Shown one piece after another: positions 37,246-47,979 of a DNA stretch of 64,000 nucleotides; the stretch's first letter is position 1, and each line of letters starts with the position of its first letter. The stretch is from positions 98,456,001-98,520,000 of the forward strand of contig NC_084468.1 in assembly GCF_027409185.1 (NCBI RefSeq). Direction: 5' to 3'. The translations under genes were made by a program, and so were the position numbers. This DNA is from Cynocephalus volans (taxonomy: Eukaryota; Chordata; Mammalia; Dermoptera; Cynocephalidae). The notes under the pieces were generated by a model. That model was not told the DNA's origin and did not search any database. It was given only the letters and a program-made list of their open reading frames with translations.

Positions 37246-38946
37246 TTATTTATTTATTTTTAGCTCCTACCAATAAGTGAGAACATGTGATATTTCTCTT
37301 TCTGTGCCTGACTTGTTTCACTTAATATAAATCTCTCAAGGTCCATCCATGTTGTTGCAAATGGCAGTATTTCATTCGTTTTTATAGCTGAGTAGTATTC
37401 CGTTGTGTAGATATACCACATTTTCCGTATCCACTCATCCAATGATGGACATTTGGGCTGGTTCCAGCTCTTGGCTATTGTAAAGAGTGCTGTGATGAAC
37501 ATTGGGGAACAAGTGTACCTTCGACTTGATGATTTCCATTCCTCTGGGTATATTCCCAGCAGTGGGATAGCTGAGTCATATGGCAGATCTATCTGCAATT
37601 GTTTGAGGAACCTCCATACCATTTTCCATAGAGGCTGCACCATTTTGCAGTCCCACCAACAGTGTATGAGAGTTCCTTTTTCTCCGCAACCTCACCAGCA
37701 TTTATCGTTCAGAGTCTTTTGGATTTTAGCCATACTAACTGGGATGAGATGGTATCTCAGTGTGGTTTTGATTTGCATTTCCCGGATGCTGAGTGATGTG
37801 GAGCATTTTTTCATATGTCTGTTGGCCATTTGTATATCTTCCTTAGAGAAATGCCTACTTAGCTCTTTTGCCCATTTTTTAATTGGGTTGCTTGTTTTTT
37901 TTTTCTTGTAAAGTTGTTTGAGTTCCTTATATATTTTGGATATTAATCCTTTGTCAGATGTATATTTTGCAAATATTTTCTCCCACTCTGTTGGTTGTCT
38001 TTTAACTCTGTTAATAATTTCTTTTGCTGTGCAGAAGCTCTTTAGTTTGATATAATCCCATTTGTTTATTTTTCCTTTGGTTTCCCGTGCTTTTGGGGTC
38101 ATATTCATGAAGTCTGTGTCCAGTCCTATTTCCTGAAGTGTTTCTCCTATGTTTTCTTTAAGAAGTTTTATTGTTTCAGGGTGTATATTTAATTCTTTAA
38201 TCCATTTTGAGTTGACTTTAGTGTATGGTGAAAGGTATGGGTCTAGTTTCATTCTCCTACATATTGATATCCAGTTCTCCCAGCACCATTTGCTAAAGAG
38301 GCAGTCTCTTCCCCAGTGTATAGGCTTGGTGCCTTTGTCAAAGACCAGATGGCTGTAGGTGTATGGGTTGATTTCTGGATTCTCTATTCTATTCCATTGA
38401 TCAGTGTGTCTGTTTTTATGCCAGTACCATACTGTTTGGGTTATTATAGGTTTGTAGTATAGTTTAAAGTCAGATAGTGTTATGCCTCCAGCTTTATTTT
38501 TTTTGCTCAGCATTGCTTTGGCTATGTGTGGTCTTTTGTTATTCTATATAAATGTCTGGATAGTTCTTTCCATTTCTGAGAAAAATGTCTTTGGAATTTT
38601 GATGGAGATTGCATTGAATTTGTATATCACTTTGGGTAGTATGGACATTTTCACTATGTTGATTCTTCTAATCCAAGAGCATGGGATATCTTTCCATCTT
38701 CTTGTATCCTCTCTAATTTCTCTCAGCAGTGGTTTGTAGTTCTCATTATAGAGATTTTTCACATCCTTGGTTAACTCAATTCCTAAGTATTTTATTTTTT
38801 TTGTGGCTATTGTAAATGGGCAGGCTTTCTTGATTTCTCTTTCTGCATGTTCACTATTGGAGAATAGAAATGCAACTGATTTTTGTGTGTTGATTTTGTA
38901 TCCTGCTACTGTGCTTAAATCATTTATCAACTCCAAGAGTTTTTTT
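36958..38946 (-). mobile_element. L1 3' part (5'-truncated and 5'-inverted), dead ORF2 C-terminus
   Basis: Read on the minus strand this is an L1 from the later part of ORF2 to the 3' end. ORF2 pieces lie at 38936-38544 ([19 protein letters not shown]), 38513-37692 ([19 protein letters not shown]) and 37643-37260 ([20 protein letters not shown]), separated by stops and frameshifts. A 3' UTR with reversed polypurine tract, a (GT)n run (37207-37242) and a (TAAA)n-type tail at 36961-37026 follow. The tail motif occurs twice. The 5' end joins an inverted ORF2 snippet at about 38948-39005. This is a non-LTR retrotransposon and is not mobile as it stands. Confidence 0.95.
37207..37242. repeat. (GT)n microsatellite inside the L1 3' region
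   Basis: About 18 uninterrupted GT units, possibly expanded within the L1 3' UTR. Confidence 0.95.
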
Positions 38947-38947
38947 T

Positions 38948-39005
38948 AGAGGTTTTAGGATTGGAAAAGATGAAGTCAAACTGTCCCTATTTGCAGATGA
39001 CATGA
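38948..39005 (+). mobile_element. Inverted 5' piece of the same L1 (twin priming)
   Basis: On the plus strand GGATTGGAAAAGATGAAGTC and CAAACTGTCCCTATTTGCAG encode the L1 reverse-transcriptase neighbourhood with a FADD box (KLSLFADDMIL). It lies head-on against the minus-strand copy, which resumes about 10 codons further along ORF2 (KLLELIND). Confidence 0.85.
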
Positions 39006-39254
39006 TCCTGTTTTTTGTGTGAGTATCTGTGTATGTGTGTGCAATTTCCCTAACTAAATTATAAACTCCTCAAGAACAAAGTATACTTGATAGTATAGAG
39101 TACATTGTGTCATAGAGTGCAATAATATAAGCTTAGTAATTTCTGCAAGAACATTTATTGGAAAAATGATTAAATTTAATAGGAACAAAAGAATATTTAA
39201 TTAAATAAAATGAGTTTTTAATTAAAAATAAAAACCAAAATGGAATCACTGGCT

Positions 39255-39500
39255 ATGCAGAAGCCATTCACCATGTCATGAGACACTCAAGCAGCCGTAA
39301 GGACGAGGCCTACTTGGTGAAGTACTAGGCCTCCTGTCAACAGCCACGTGAGTAACCATCTTAGAAGTGAATCCTCCAACTCTAGGCAAGCCTTGAGATG
39401 ACTTCAGCCCCAGCTGACACCTTGACTGTAACCTCAAGAGACACCCTGAGCACCCAACTAAGCTACTTCTGGATTCTTGAACCCAGAAACTGTGAAAGAG
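39255..39500. repeat. Possible old LTR remnant (MLT-like)
   Basis: ACGTGAGTAACCATCTTAG, GATGACTTCAGCCCCAGC and ACCCAACTAAGCTACTTCTG resemble a common mammalian LTR-derived repeat. The ends were not found. Confidence 0.4.
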
Positions 39501-39509
39501 GAGAGAGAG

Positions 39510-40480
39510 GGGCACAGGGAGGGAGGAAGCAGGGAAAGAAGGAGAGGAAACATATAAAACAAAAAAATAAAGTGAGACACCTTTATCTAAATCACACAGG
39601 TAGTTTTACCATTTCAATAGAATTTCCCAATTAATAAGTAACAATAAATTATGCATAATTCTGGAAGAAGAGTTTTTAACTGGTTAGAAACTGATCAGTT
39701 TTATTCAAATGCAAATCCATTTGTCCATGTACAAATTCTGAGTAACCTAAATACATTTTGTTCTGCTTTTGCTTAAGGAAGCAATTAACTTGGAAGCACA
39801 AAATAAATTATATCAGTACAGTTGTCTGGTAGGGATAGTTACAGAAAATTTGATTGAAGACATTAATCTTGTCGAAAGCCTACTACTTTCATTTGCTTGG
39901 AAAATAGCAATGGATAATTAACAGAATTTGTCTCATAATTAACAGAATGATGACATAGCAGTTCCCTTTATTAAAAATATTAGCCAGGCCCCAACTTCTC
40001 CAAATATCATCCTCTCCCAGAATTTCAGTATTCAAAAGATTATTAACTTGTTCTTTAAGAGTATAGAGGTTTCCTGCAAAATAGCACATTTTTTAAAAAG
40101 GTTCTCTAATGATACAGCTACCTTTAAAAACTCACAGAATTATAGATAAGGTTTGCTTTCCTTAAAAGTGAGCTCACTGGGTTTTTTGTTCTCTCCTCTT
40201 TTTGCTCCCCACGGCAATACACTTAATCCTGTAACATTTTCGAGAGACTTGATCTTTTGAGAAGATAACACAGTGACCTGTTTCTTTTACTATACAGATG
40301 CTCCTCACCTTACAAAGGGGTTACATCCTGATAAACCCTAGGTTCATCAAGGTTTAAAATATCGTCAGTCAGAAATGTACTTAATACACCTAACCTACCG
40401 AACATCATAGCTTAGCCTAGCTTACCTTAAACATGCTCAGAACACTTACAACAGCCTGTAGTTGGGCAAAATCATCTAAC
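39510..40480. other. Intergenic DNA without recognised genes
   Basis: AT-rich sequence; no repeat family, exon or RNA gene recognised. Confidence 0.4.
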
Positions 40481-40486
40481 ACAAAG

Positions 40487-40610
40487 AATATTTTATTTAT
40501 TTACTTTTTAAATTTATTTTTATTTTTGGTGGCTGGCTGGTACGGGGATCTCAACCCTTAATCTTGGTGTTACAAGGTTGTGCTCTAACGAACAGAGCCA
40601 ACCAGCCAGC
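40487..40610 (-). mobile_element. CYN-SINE, short form
   Basis: Reversed short form: TTTTTGGTGGCTGGCTGGTA, ATCTCAACCCTTAATC, ending AACAGAGCCAACCAGCCAGC. Together with a long (TTTA)-rich tail (40487-40526) it is bounded by ACACAAAG at 40479-40486 and 40611-40618. Confidence 0.88.
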
Positions 40611-40756
40611 ACACAAAGCCTGTTTTATAATGAAGTGTTGAATACCTCATGTAATTTATTGAAGACTATACTAAAAGTGAAAAACAGAATGGTCGTGTGG
40701 GTACTGAAAGGGCGATTTCTACTGAATGCGTATTGCTTTTGCAACATCTTAGGTTT

Positions 40757-40771
40757 AAAAATCTTAAGTCA
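40757..40771 (+). repeat. Left target-site duplication of the CYN 5' half
   Basis: AAAAATCTTAAGTCA, repeated exactly at 40812-40826 around a 40-nt insert. Confidence 0.95.
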
Positions 40772-40811
40772 GGGCCGGCCCGTGGCTCACTCGGGAGAGT
40801 GCGGTGCTGAT
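40772..40811 (+). mobile_element. Tailless retroposed 5' half of a CYN-SINE RNA
   Basis: The 40-nt insert is the first part of a CYN-SINE: GGGCCGGCCCGTGGCTCACT, then CGGGAGAGTGCGGTGCTGAT. It stops directly after GAT, the anticodon position of the tRNA-Ile-like fold; a complete relative at 48941 continues AACACCAAGG. There is no T arm, B box or poly(A). A perfect 15-bp duplication (40757-40771, 40812-40826) proves that this was a complete insertion event, not a later deletion. The right duplicate starts AA, as the SINE would, so the RNA end may be after GATAA in the anticodon loop. Confidence 0.93.
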
Positions 40812-40826
40812 AAAAATCTTAAGTCA
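40812..40826 (+). repeat. Right target-site duplication of the CYN 5' half
   Basis: Second copy of AAAAATCTTAAGTCA directly after the GAT end of the insert. Confidence 0.95.
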
Positions 40827-40914
40827 AACCACTGTTAAGTTGGGGATTGTCTATATAGAGAATATCAGATAATTGTAAAAATTTAAAGAAGAGTTATTTT
40901 AAAAAATGGATGTG

Positions 40915-41011
40915 CTGTCCAGTTAGCTCCATCAGTTACAGTGTGATGTTATGACACCCAGGTCAAGGATTCAGATCCCAGTACCCACCAGCGGCCAAAA
41001 AAAAAAAAAAA
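40915..41011 (+). mobile_element. CYN-SINE, short form with 14-bp TSD
   Basis: Diverged head CTGTCCAGTTAGCTCC, GGTCAAGGATTCAGATCCC, CACCAGCGGCC and poly(A). Perfect duplication AAAAAATGGATGTG at 40901-40914 and 41012-41025. Confidence 0.9.
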
Positions 41012-41457
41012 AAAAAATGGATGTGAGATGAGTTAGAATGAAATACCCTAAGTAGGAAATTGTGATTGGCTAATTAAACAAAGATTATAAATAGAGTTAA
41101 ACTTATTTTAATTTTCATGAGGATAAACTATTTTTTGATTACAGAAGAAATATCCATCTACATACAATTAAGATATTGATTTCAAATTATTCCTGTTTAG
41201 TGACATTTCCTTACACTTTATTTTTATTATTCTGTCTTGAACTACTGCCAAGGAATGTATGCCAAAAGAGAGAATGTATTTCTTTAAACTATTCTTTAAA
41301 TCAGATTTTAACTAATTCAGACATCTTTCCCCATTAGTTTTAATTTGTGAGGTTTGACATCTATCAAGTAACATAAAAGTATATTAACTATAGACTGAGG
41401 TTCTTCTACTGAATATTTCTAATCATAGACAGCAATTGGTAGAATAATTAGAAGGTA

Positions 41458-41587
41458 GGGCCGAGCCTGTGGCGCACTCGGGAGGGTGCTGCGCTGGGAG
41501 CGCGGCGACGCTCCCAGCGGCCGCGGGTTCGGATCCTATATAGGAATGGCCGGTACACTCACTGGCTGAGTGCCGGTCACGAAAAAG

Positions 41588-41619
<32 letters not shown>
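41458..41619 (+). mobile_element. CYN-SINE, long form with 17-bp TSD
   Basis: GGGCCGAGCCTGTGGCGCAC, GGTTCGGATCC, GAGTGCCGGTCACGAAAAAG and a nearly pure A tail of about 35 bases. Perfect duplication AGAATAATTAGAAGGTA at 41441-41457 and 41620-41636. The long tail suggests a young copy. Confidence 0.97.
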
Positions 41620-41622
<3 letters not shown>

Positions 41623-41784
41623 ATAATTAGAAGGTATCACATGATGTTTCTTAATAATAGATACTGATAACTGGTATTTATATAAATAATACAAGCTTTT
41701 AACAAAAGATATGAGAAAAGTGATCTTTCTATACCCTCACATGAGGGACACTGATGTAGTACTTGTGAAATGTGTAGTACTTGT

Positions 41785-42010
41785 AATGTGACTCTGGACT
41801 CATAATCTAGCCCTGCCACTTACTAGGTAAATGATTTTGGTAAGTTACGTTACATTTCTGTGTCTCAGTTTCCTCAACAGTAAAATATGGATTAGAATAA
41901 TACTTATTTTCATGGGGTGTGGGGAGAATTAAATTAGTTAATAGGTATGATGCACTTGGTATATTACCTGGCATATAGGAAGTGCTATATAAATGTTTAT
42001 TACTATAACA
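41785..42010 (+). repeat. MIR ancient SINE
   Basis: CTAGCCCTGCCACTTACTAG, then GTCTCAGTTTCCTCAACAG, and a 3' end with ACCTGGCATATAGGAAGTGC. Confidence 0.85.
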
Positions 42011-42597
42011 ATAAAAATGAATTGCTAATCTTTTCTTTATAAATACATTTTGCCTACATTAAAGAAATTATTTTTATCTTGCAATTACCAATAGCTAATA
42101 GATACTAATAACTTGTATTTATATAAATAATACAACAAGCTTGTAACAAGAGATATGAAAAAGTAATATTTCTATGCCCTCACTTGAGGTACACTGGTGT
42201 AGTACGTGTGAAATGTATTTAATATCAAAAAAATTTGTTTCAGGTCCCAAAGTAACAAGCATCATTTGAAGAACACAGTAAGAGAAAAACAATAAATGTT
42301 TATTGATTGACCTGAAAGCAAACATGAGTAATCTTTCTTCTCTGGGACATTTAAATGTTTCTTTGTCCTTTTTTTTTCTCCCTATTCATTTTTCGTTTCT
42401 CATCCTCATGGTTTCAATTGCTCTTATTTAGATATTTGTATAAACTTCCCATTTTCCTTATTTTGAGTTATTTTCTTATGTATTTCCTTACAAAACATAG
42501 TTTCTATTGAGAAACAATAATGGAAAAACAAAATAAAATTCACAGTCTCAAATCTACAATCAATTTAGAAAACTTCTTTAATGTCTATAATACTGTT

Positions 42598-42795
42598 TTT
42601 TTTTTAAATTTATTTTTGTTGAAGCATAATTGATCGTACATTTTTGGGGGTTCAACACTGATTACCATCACCTGTGTACAGTATATGTTGATCAAATCAA
42701 TATTATTAGCATATTCATTATTACAAATTACTCCATTCTTTATTCCCCTTATCCAATCTCTCCCCATCCCCTTCCCCCTCTCTCTTCTCTCACGA
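42598..42795 (-). mobile_element. L1 3'-UTR fragment (reversed)
   Basis: TTTATTTTTGTTGAAGCATA, then GTATATGTTGATCAAATCAA and TATTAGCATATTCATTA, reading as the reversed L1 3' UTR, followed by its pyrimidine-rich tract. Confidence 0.65.
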
Positions 42796-42838
42796 AGTTG
42801 GAAAACCTGAGGATGGGCTGAATAAGTTAAACATTTCT

Positions 42839-42988
42839 TTTTTTTTTTTTTTTTTTTTTGTCTTTTTCGTGACCGGCACTCAGCCAGGGAGCGAACCGGC
42901 CATTCCTATACAGGATCCGAACCCGCGGCGGGAGCGTCGCTGCGCTCCCAGCCCCGCACTCTCCCAAGTGCGCCACAGGGTCGGCCCA
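42839..42988 (-). mobile_element. CYN-SINE, long form with 15-bp TSD
   Basis: Reversed: poly(T), TCGTGACCGGCACTCAGCC, GGATCCGAACCCGCGGC, ending GCGCCACAGGGTCGGCCC. Perfect duplication AAGTTAAACATTTCT at 42824-42838 and 42989-43003. Confidence 0.97.
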
Positions 42989-43139
42989 AAGTTAAACATT
43001 TCTATTGACAGTTCCAAAAGTTCAGATTGTTTCTGAGTCAGGAACCGGCAGCTCTGACAAGGGAGGCTGCACTTGGAATAGTCACAGAATCAAAACTTTT
43101 GTGTGCAAGAAAGACACATGGGCATCATCTCGTAAATAT

Positions 43140-43235
43140 TTCTTACTGTTACAGAAGAAAAACAGAGGCCTAGAGATGTTCAGTTACTTGCCCAAAGTCA
43201 CAGGGCAACAAGTGGAATCATCCCAGATGTTGGGA
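43140..43235 (-). repeat. MIR-like remnant
   Basis: AGAAAAACAGAGGCCTAGAG and ACTTGCCCAAAGTCACAGGG correspond to a reversed MIR core. Confidence 0.6.
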
Positions 43236-43679
43236 TTAGATGCTGAACCAGCAACAGGGAGAAACACCACCAACAGCCAAATTTATCCCAGGAAAAAAAT
43301 GCCCCAGGAAGAGCCTCTTCGGAAAAATTCATTCTTTGATCCCAGCAGAGCCAATTTTCCCACGTTTATTAAAAGTGATCCCTTTTCCTTCAGTTGGATA
43401 CCAATGTATGTAAGAGTCATGTCATATGAAAAAACATGAACCTTTAAACCCTAAATCACACTTAAGTGTAGCTCAATGTTCACACTCAGAGAAGAATGTG
43501 GAAAGTGAGCTGTCGGGAAGGGCATAGTCGCTTTCCCAATTAAGTAGATTTCCCCATACCAATTAAACTAGCACACTCTCCCTCTTCCCCTTCCCTTCCT
43601 TCCTTTTTTCACTTCTCTTCCTCTTTTTCTCCCTCTCTCTTTTATGAGCTTGTAAGGTCTGCTATTTAAAGTAAATGTA

Positions 43680-43784
43680 GAGCTGGTCAGTTAGCTCAGT
43701 GGGTTAGAGTGTGGTGCTAGAACTGAAGTCCAGGTTTCCATCCCTGTACTGGCCAGTCTAAAAAAAAATTTAAAAGGAAATAAA
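43680..43784 (+). mobile_element. CYN-SINE, short form
   Basis: GAGCTGGTCAGTTAGCTCAG head, a diverged B box (GGTTTCCATCCC), ACTGGCCAGTC and an A-rich tail. Short duplication TAAATGTA at 43672-43679 and 43785-43792. Confidence 0.85.
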
Positions 43785-43794
43785 TAAATGTACG

Positions 43795-45700
43795 TATTTT
43801 TGTGACTCACCATAGTTGATGGGCCCACAGGACAGCAAGAAGAATTGAAATAATGGGAACAGAGGTGAAAATAAAAGATCCATATGCATCCGCTAGGGAG
43901 GAATCTACCCAGTGGTTTTCTTTGGTTTATATCAAGAACGAAATCCTCACACTTCTTTTCTCACCATCTCATTTACTTACTCTCCCAAACCTCAGTCCTC
44001 ATTTCTCAAAACTTACTTTTAGCCAAAACGTTAGTGCTGACCCTTACACATGTTGAACTTCATCCATGAGTTCTGCTTTTCAATACTTTGCTCTCCCTAG
44101 CTCTTAGAGTCCTTGACAGGTTTGGAAGGTTTCACTCTGAAATCATCAATTCCTAGGCTATCAAGCCTTGGCAAAACTCCTGCACTGATTTGCTATCCAT
44201 CATTTCTGCTGTTGATTTAAATTGACCGCGGTATCCCTGAGTTACGTGGACCCCAGAGTGAACAATTACAGCTCAATTATAGATGGCTTGTTATGCATGT
44301 AAACTATTAATATTAAAAAGAAAAAATAGAACTCAGGGTTAGTACTGAACAGTATTGCATGATATTTCTTCTTTTATTTGATATTTTTGGCACAAATAAT
44401 TTACATTAGAATTATTTTACTCTGTGATGCTGGGGTAAATAGGGCAGAGAGTTATTAAAGCACATTAAGTGTACAAACAGGAGAAAAAGCCATAACAGTG
44501 CAAATAATTATTATATATCTTATTTGCAAAAATTCCTGCTTTAAATGGCTTATATTGCCAACAGCATAAGCCCATGGAGTTTTCTTCTACAGCAGTATTC
44601 ATTTTGAGTATCAACTATTCTTTATAGGTTACTGTAGTTTTCATCAAATCACTGCCTTATTTGTGAGTATATTAAGATTCCCTGTTTACTGATTGCCATA
44701 TCTCTCGGTTTAGCTTTCTGGGCTCACTGTCAACTCTTCAACCTCATGTTTTGTTATTCCCTAACATGACCTTCTTTTTGAGCCAAGTTAGTTGGCAGAT
44801 CACACCCAGCACATGACCTGCTAGTTCCCCTCTTTCAGCCCTTGGAAAAGACATTCTCTAAACTTGAAATTGCTTTCCCACTCCCTGCCTATCCATATCC
44901 ATCACTTCCTCTTGGTGCTGATTCAAAGCTTAATTTTCTTCAGGGAGCCTTCCCAATCTGATCACTTCTTTATGTCATATTCCCTGATCACTTAAGCTCT
45001 GTGGTGCTTCTTAATGTGGTTCTTGTTAATTTCCTTAAGTTACTTCAAGTGACTATTGTCTCGACAGAACTGGAACTGATTCCTTGTTTCTTGTTTATTG
45101 GAGCTGAACTTAGCACATGGCAGCACTCAATGTTATCTTCAAGAGGAGATTCAAGTGGTATTACCACTGCTTGTTATAAAAATCAGAACTGGGTTATTTT
45201 ATATTTATAAGCCACTGAAAAGAAAGCACTCAGATTGTAAAACATAAAAATGACAAACATATGGGCTAAACTGACACGTGGAAGTGTGTACATGAACCAA
45301 GTGAAAAAAACAGTAGCCTTAAATCCTTTATAGAAAAAGATAAAGCATAAACACACAAGAAATAAATTAAAAATAAAAAAACACTGCAAAATTGTACATA
45401 CACACTGATTTCAACTCAGTAAAATAGCTGTTATGTACATTTACTTCATACAATGTAAATGCTGCTAGAGACTAAGTTTTTCCTGTTAATTTGTTGGAGT
45501 ATAATAAAAATCAAAACATAAGACATGAACGACAAAAGTTGAGAGTTCTGGTTCTTTGGTATATATGAATATACTCCTGCCCTCCCTCCCTTCTTTTGCT
45601 CTACACTCCATAAGAATTGATGAAGCACCTATTCTGCACAGGGCATTGGAGGAGGTGATCCATCAGTACGTGATGATTGTACTAGGGCACAGGATCCACT
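43795..45700. other. Intergenic DNA, weak L2-like piece only
   Basis: At about 44880-45000, GGAGCCTTCCCAATCTG hints at an L2 fragment. Nothing else was recognised. Confidence 0.4.
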
Positions 45701-45940
45701 CCTTCAGTGGTTTTCAAACTTTACCATGCATCAGAATGACCCAGGGGGCTTGTTAAGCTTGCTAGTCTTCACTCCAAGAGTTTCTGATTTTTTTGGCAGC
45801 TGGCCAGTATGAGGATCCGAACCCTTGCCCATGGTGTTATCAGCACCAGAGTTTCTGATTCTGTAGATATGGAGTGGATCTGAGAATTTCATCCCCGGTG
45901 ATGCTGATGCACTTTGAGGATCACTGCTCTACTGTTTCTT
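45701..45940. repeat. MER5A-like hAT remnant, split by a SINE
   Basis: CAGTGGTTTTCAAACTTTAC at the left, AGAATGACCCAGGGGGCTTG, a later GAGTTTCTGATTCTGTAG, and a right end TTGAGGATCACTGCTCTACTG complementary in style to the left end. A short CYN-SINE sits at 45790-45847. Confidence 0.65.
45790..45847 (-). mobile_element. CYN-SINE, 5'-truncated, nested in MER5A-like repeat
   Basis: Reversed 3' portion only: TTTTTTGGCAGCTGGCCAGT, GGATCCGAACCCTTGCCC, ATGGTGTTATCAGCACC. In SINE orientation it begins GGTGCTGATAACACC, so the first 30 or so bases are missing. Duplication AGAGTTTCTGATT at 45777-45789 and 45848-45860. Confidence 0.9.
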
Positions 45941-45944
45941 TGAT

Positions 45945-47100
45945 GTTAACTACGTGGAACAAATTATTGCATATCATTTGGCTTTTATTTGCTTAAGCCC
46001 CACATCATATTCCTTTGTGAGCTAACCCGTTGTCTGTTTCCAATGTACCCACCTCTGTTTGCATTTAATTTTCCTTCTTCTACAGCCTCTGTGTAAAAAA
46101 GATCCCCATCCTCTAAAATAGAATCGCTTCCTGTCTAACTTACCTACACCAAGAGAGAGCTATAATTAAAAGTGTTCCAGAGCAAGTTTTCTATCACTCT
46201 GCTTTACTTGGCATCCAAAGCTGATGTTTAATCCTAGTGTGGTGAGACTGTGCAGGCCTGGAGACTTTGGCCACAAACTGCATATTATTGACACGTAACA
46301 TCTACTGATTATATACTTAACTTCGGAATGGTCTGAAAAAGTAGGAGGAGACTTAAGACCTTCCTTATGTTGTTCTTCTCTAAAAGGGCTCTTGAAAATT
46401 CTCTTTCCAAAGACACAGAAACCCTAGCAGAGGCCCAGATAGTGGTTTGAGAGTGTGTGAACTATCAAACGTGAAAAGAATGCTGTCACCACATGACAAA
46501 TGTTCTTGCAGCAGCTGGGAAGGCATATATAGCTTCCAATATGATACAGTATATTTTTGTCTGGAGTCATAGTCCCTGCCTTTAAATATTCAGGTTGCAC
46601 ATTGAAAGGACATAAATACGAGATCATTTAAAATTTCAGATTATTACATAAAAAATAGAAAATTGCGAATTTTAACTTCTTAAACTTTCCTATATCAAAG
46701 TTGTTGATGGGATCTTATTTTGGCAGAATTACACAGTCTTTATTTCTTACAGTATAGCATGGCTATATTTAGCTAGCTGTTTCCTTCTGGGCCCTTGAAG
46801 TAATTTTTTTTGGCTCTGTTGCCCTTAGAGGAAAAGGAGAGACCTATTAACATGAATGAGAAATGGCCACAAAAGGGTTTTAAGGAAGCAATGGAAGTTC
46901 TGAGGTGAGGTTTAGGTTTTCCTCAGTTACCAGGATTAATGCAGTACTGATGCTGACCTGCTGAAGAGGGTTTCCTTCTGCAAAATAATCAAGTAGATAA
47001 GTTTCTCTGCAGACCTCTAAGCCTTCCTCATTCTGTGCCCTTCACCTCCTTGGGTGGTATCTCACCTGATTCTCGTGCTCCTCACAAGACTGTACTTTTA
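45945..47100. other. Intergenic DNA without recognised genes
   Basis: No repeat family or exon recognised. Confidence 0.4.
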
Positions 47101-47114
47101 TTAAAATATTTTCT

Positions 47115-47215
47115 GGGCTGGCCAGTTTGCTCATCGGTCAGAGCACGGTGTTGATAGCACCAAGGTCAAGGGTTCGGATCTCCATACTAGCCAGCCACCA
47201 AAAAAAAAAAAAAAA
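47115..47215 (+). mobile_element. CYN-SINE, short form
   Basis: GGGCTGGCCAGTTTGCTCAT, AGGTCAAGGGTTCGGATC, CTAGCCAGCCACC and poly(A). Possible duplicate AATATTTTCT / GAATTTTTCT (imperfect). Confidence 0.9.
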
Positions 47216-47412
47216 GAATTTTTCTTTCATCTTCCATATATACAAGACAGAGGTACATATGAGTATCATTCCTTCCTTCCCTTCTTCTTTCATTCATTCA
47301 GCACATATTTATGATGTAGTATAAAAGGCCAACCATCAGTAACAAAATAATGTAACTACCCTCATTGTGCTTATACTCTAGTATAGGGAGATAGCAATAA
47401 AATAGATAAATA

Positions 47413-47495
47413 CATGGGAGGTATTTCAAAAAGTACATGGAAATGGAATTAAAAGATAATACAAATGCTTCCATGAACTTTTTGAAGACCACTGA
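47413..47495. mobile_element. Mariner-type MITE
   Basis: CATGGGAGGTATTTCAAAAA at left, CATGAACTTTTTGAAGACC at right, internal AAGTACATGGAA / TTCCATGAACTT, between TA dinucleotides. Third copy of the family at 13940 and 32696. Confidence 0.65.
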
Positions 47496-47509
47496 TATAT
47501 ACATATATA

Positions 47510-47970
47510 CTTTATTAGATGCTGATACGTGCTATGGAGAAAAATAAAGCCAGGAAGGATGATAGGGAGTTCAAGGAGGTGGTGTGAAAGCAGATGTTAT
47601 GGTTTTAAGTAGGACACTCAGGGTTGGTCTCACTGAGAAGATAACATTTTAGCAAAGACCCCAAGGATGTAAGGTAGGGAGCAATACAGATAACTGAGGT
47701 GGAGGTGAGAGAGAAGACTTTAAGGCCCAAGGACAGCAAGTTCAAAGGCCCTGAGCTGGGAGTATGCCCCCAATGTTGAGGTACTATAAGGAGGCCATCA
47801 CAGCTGGTGTGGCATGAACAAGGGAGTGAGTGGTAGAACTTAAGGCCAAACTGAGAGCTAGAGGTCAGATCCATATGGCCTTAAGGGTCACTGAAAACAT
47901 TTTTAATTTTGCTTCTGAGAAAGATGAGAAGCCATTGGAGGGTTTTGAGCAGAATTGCATGGTATAAAAC
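47510..47970 (+). repeat. Ancient mammal-wide dispersed repeat
   Basis: ATACGTGCTATGGAGAAAAA, then CAAGTTCAAAGGCCCTGAGC, GAAGCCATTGGAGGGTTTTG and GCAGAATTGCATGGT. The same family appears in pieces at about 10750, 22210, 25530 and 57790. I do not name it with confidence. Confidence 0.5.
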
Positions 47971-47979
47971 AGCTTAAAG

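Noticed and set aside
37260..38936. Long minus-strand open frames (127, 273 and 130 codons)
   Set aside because: They are pieces of a dead L1 ORF2 separated by stops and frameshifts, not host genes.
43005..43439. 144-codon plus-strand open frame
   Set aside because: It overlaps a reversed MIR, has no splice-bounded or family-like pattern, and composition is that of translated non-coding DNA.
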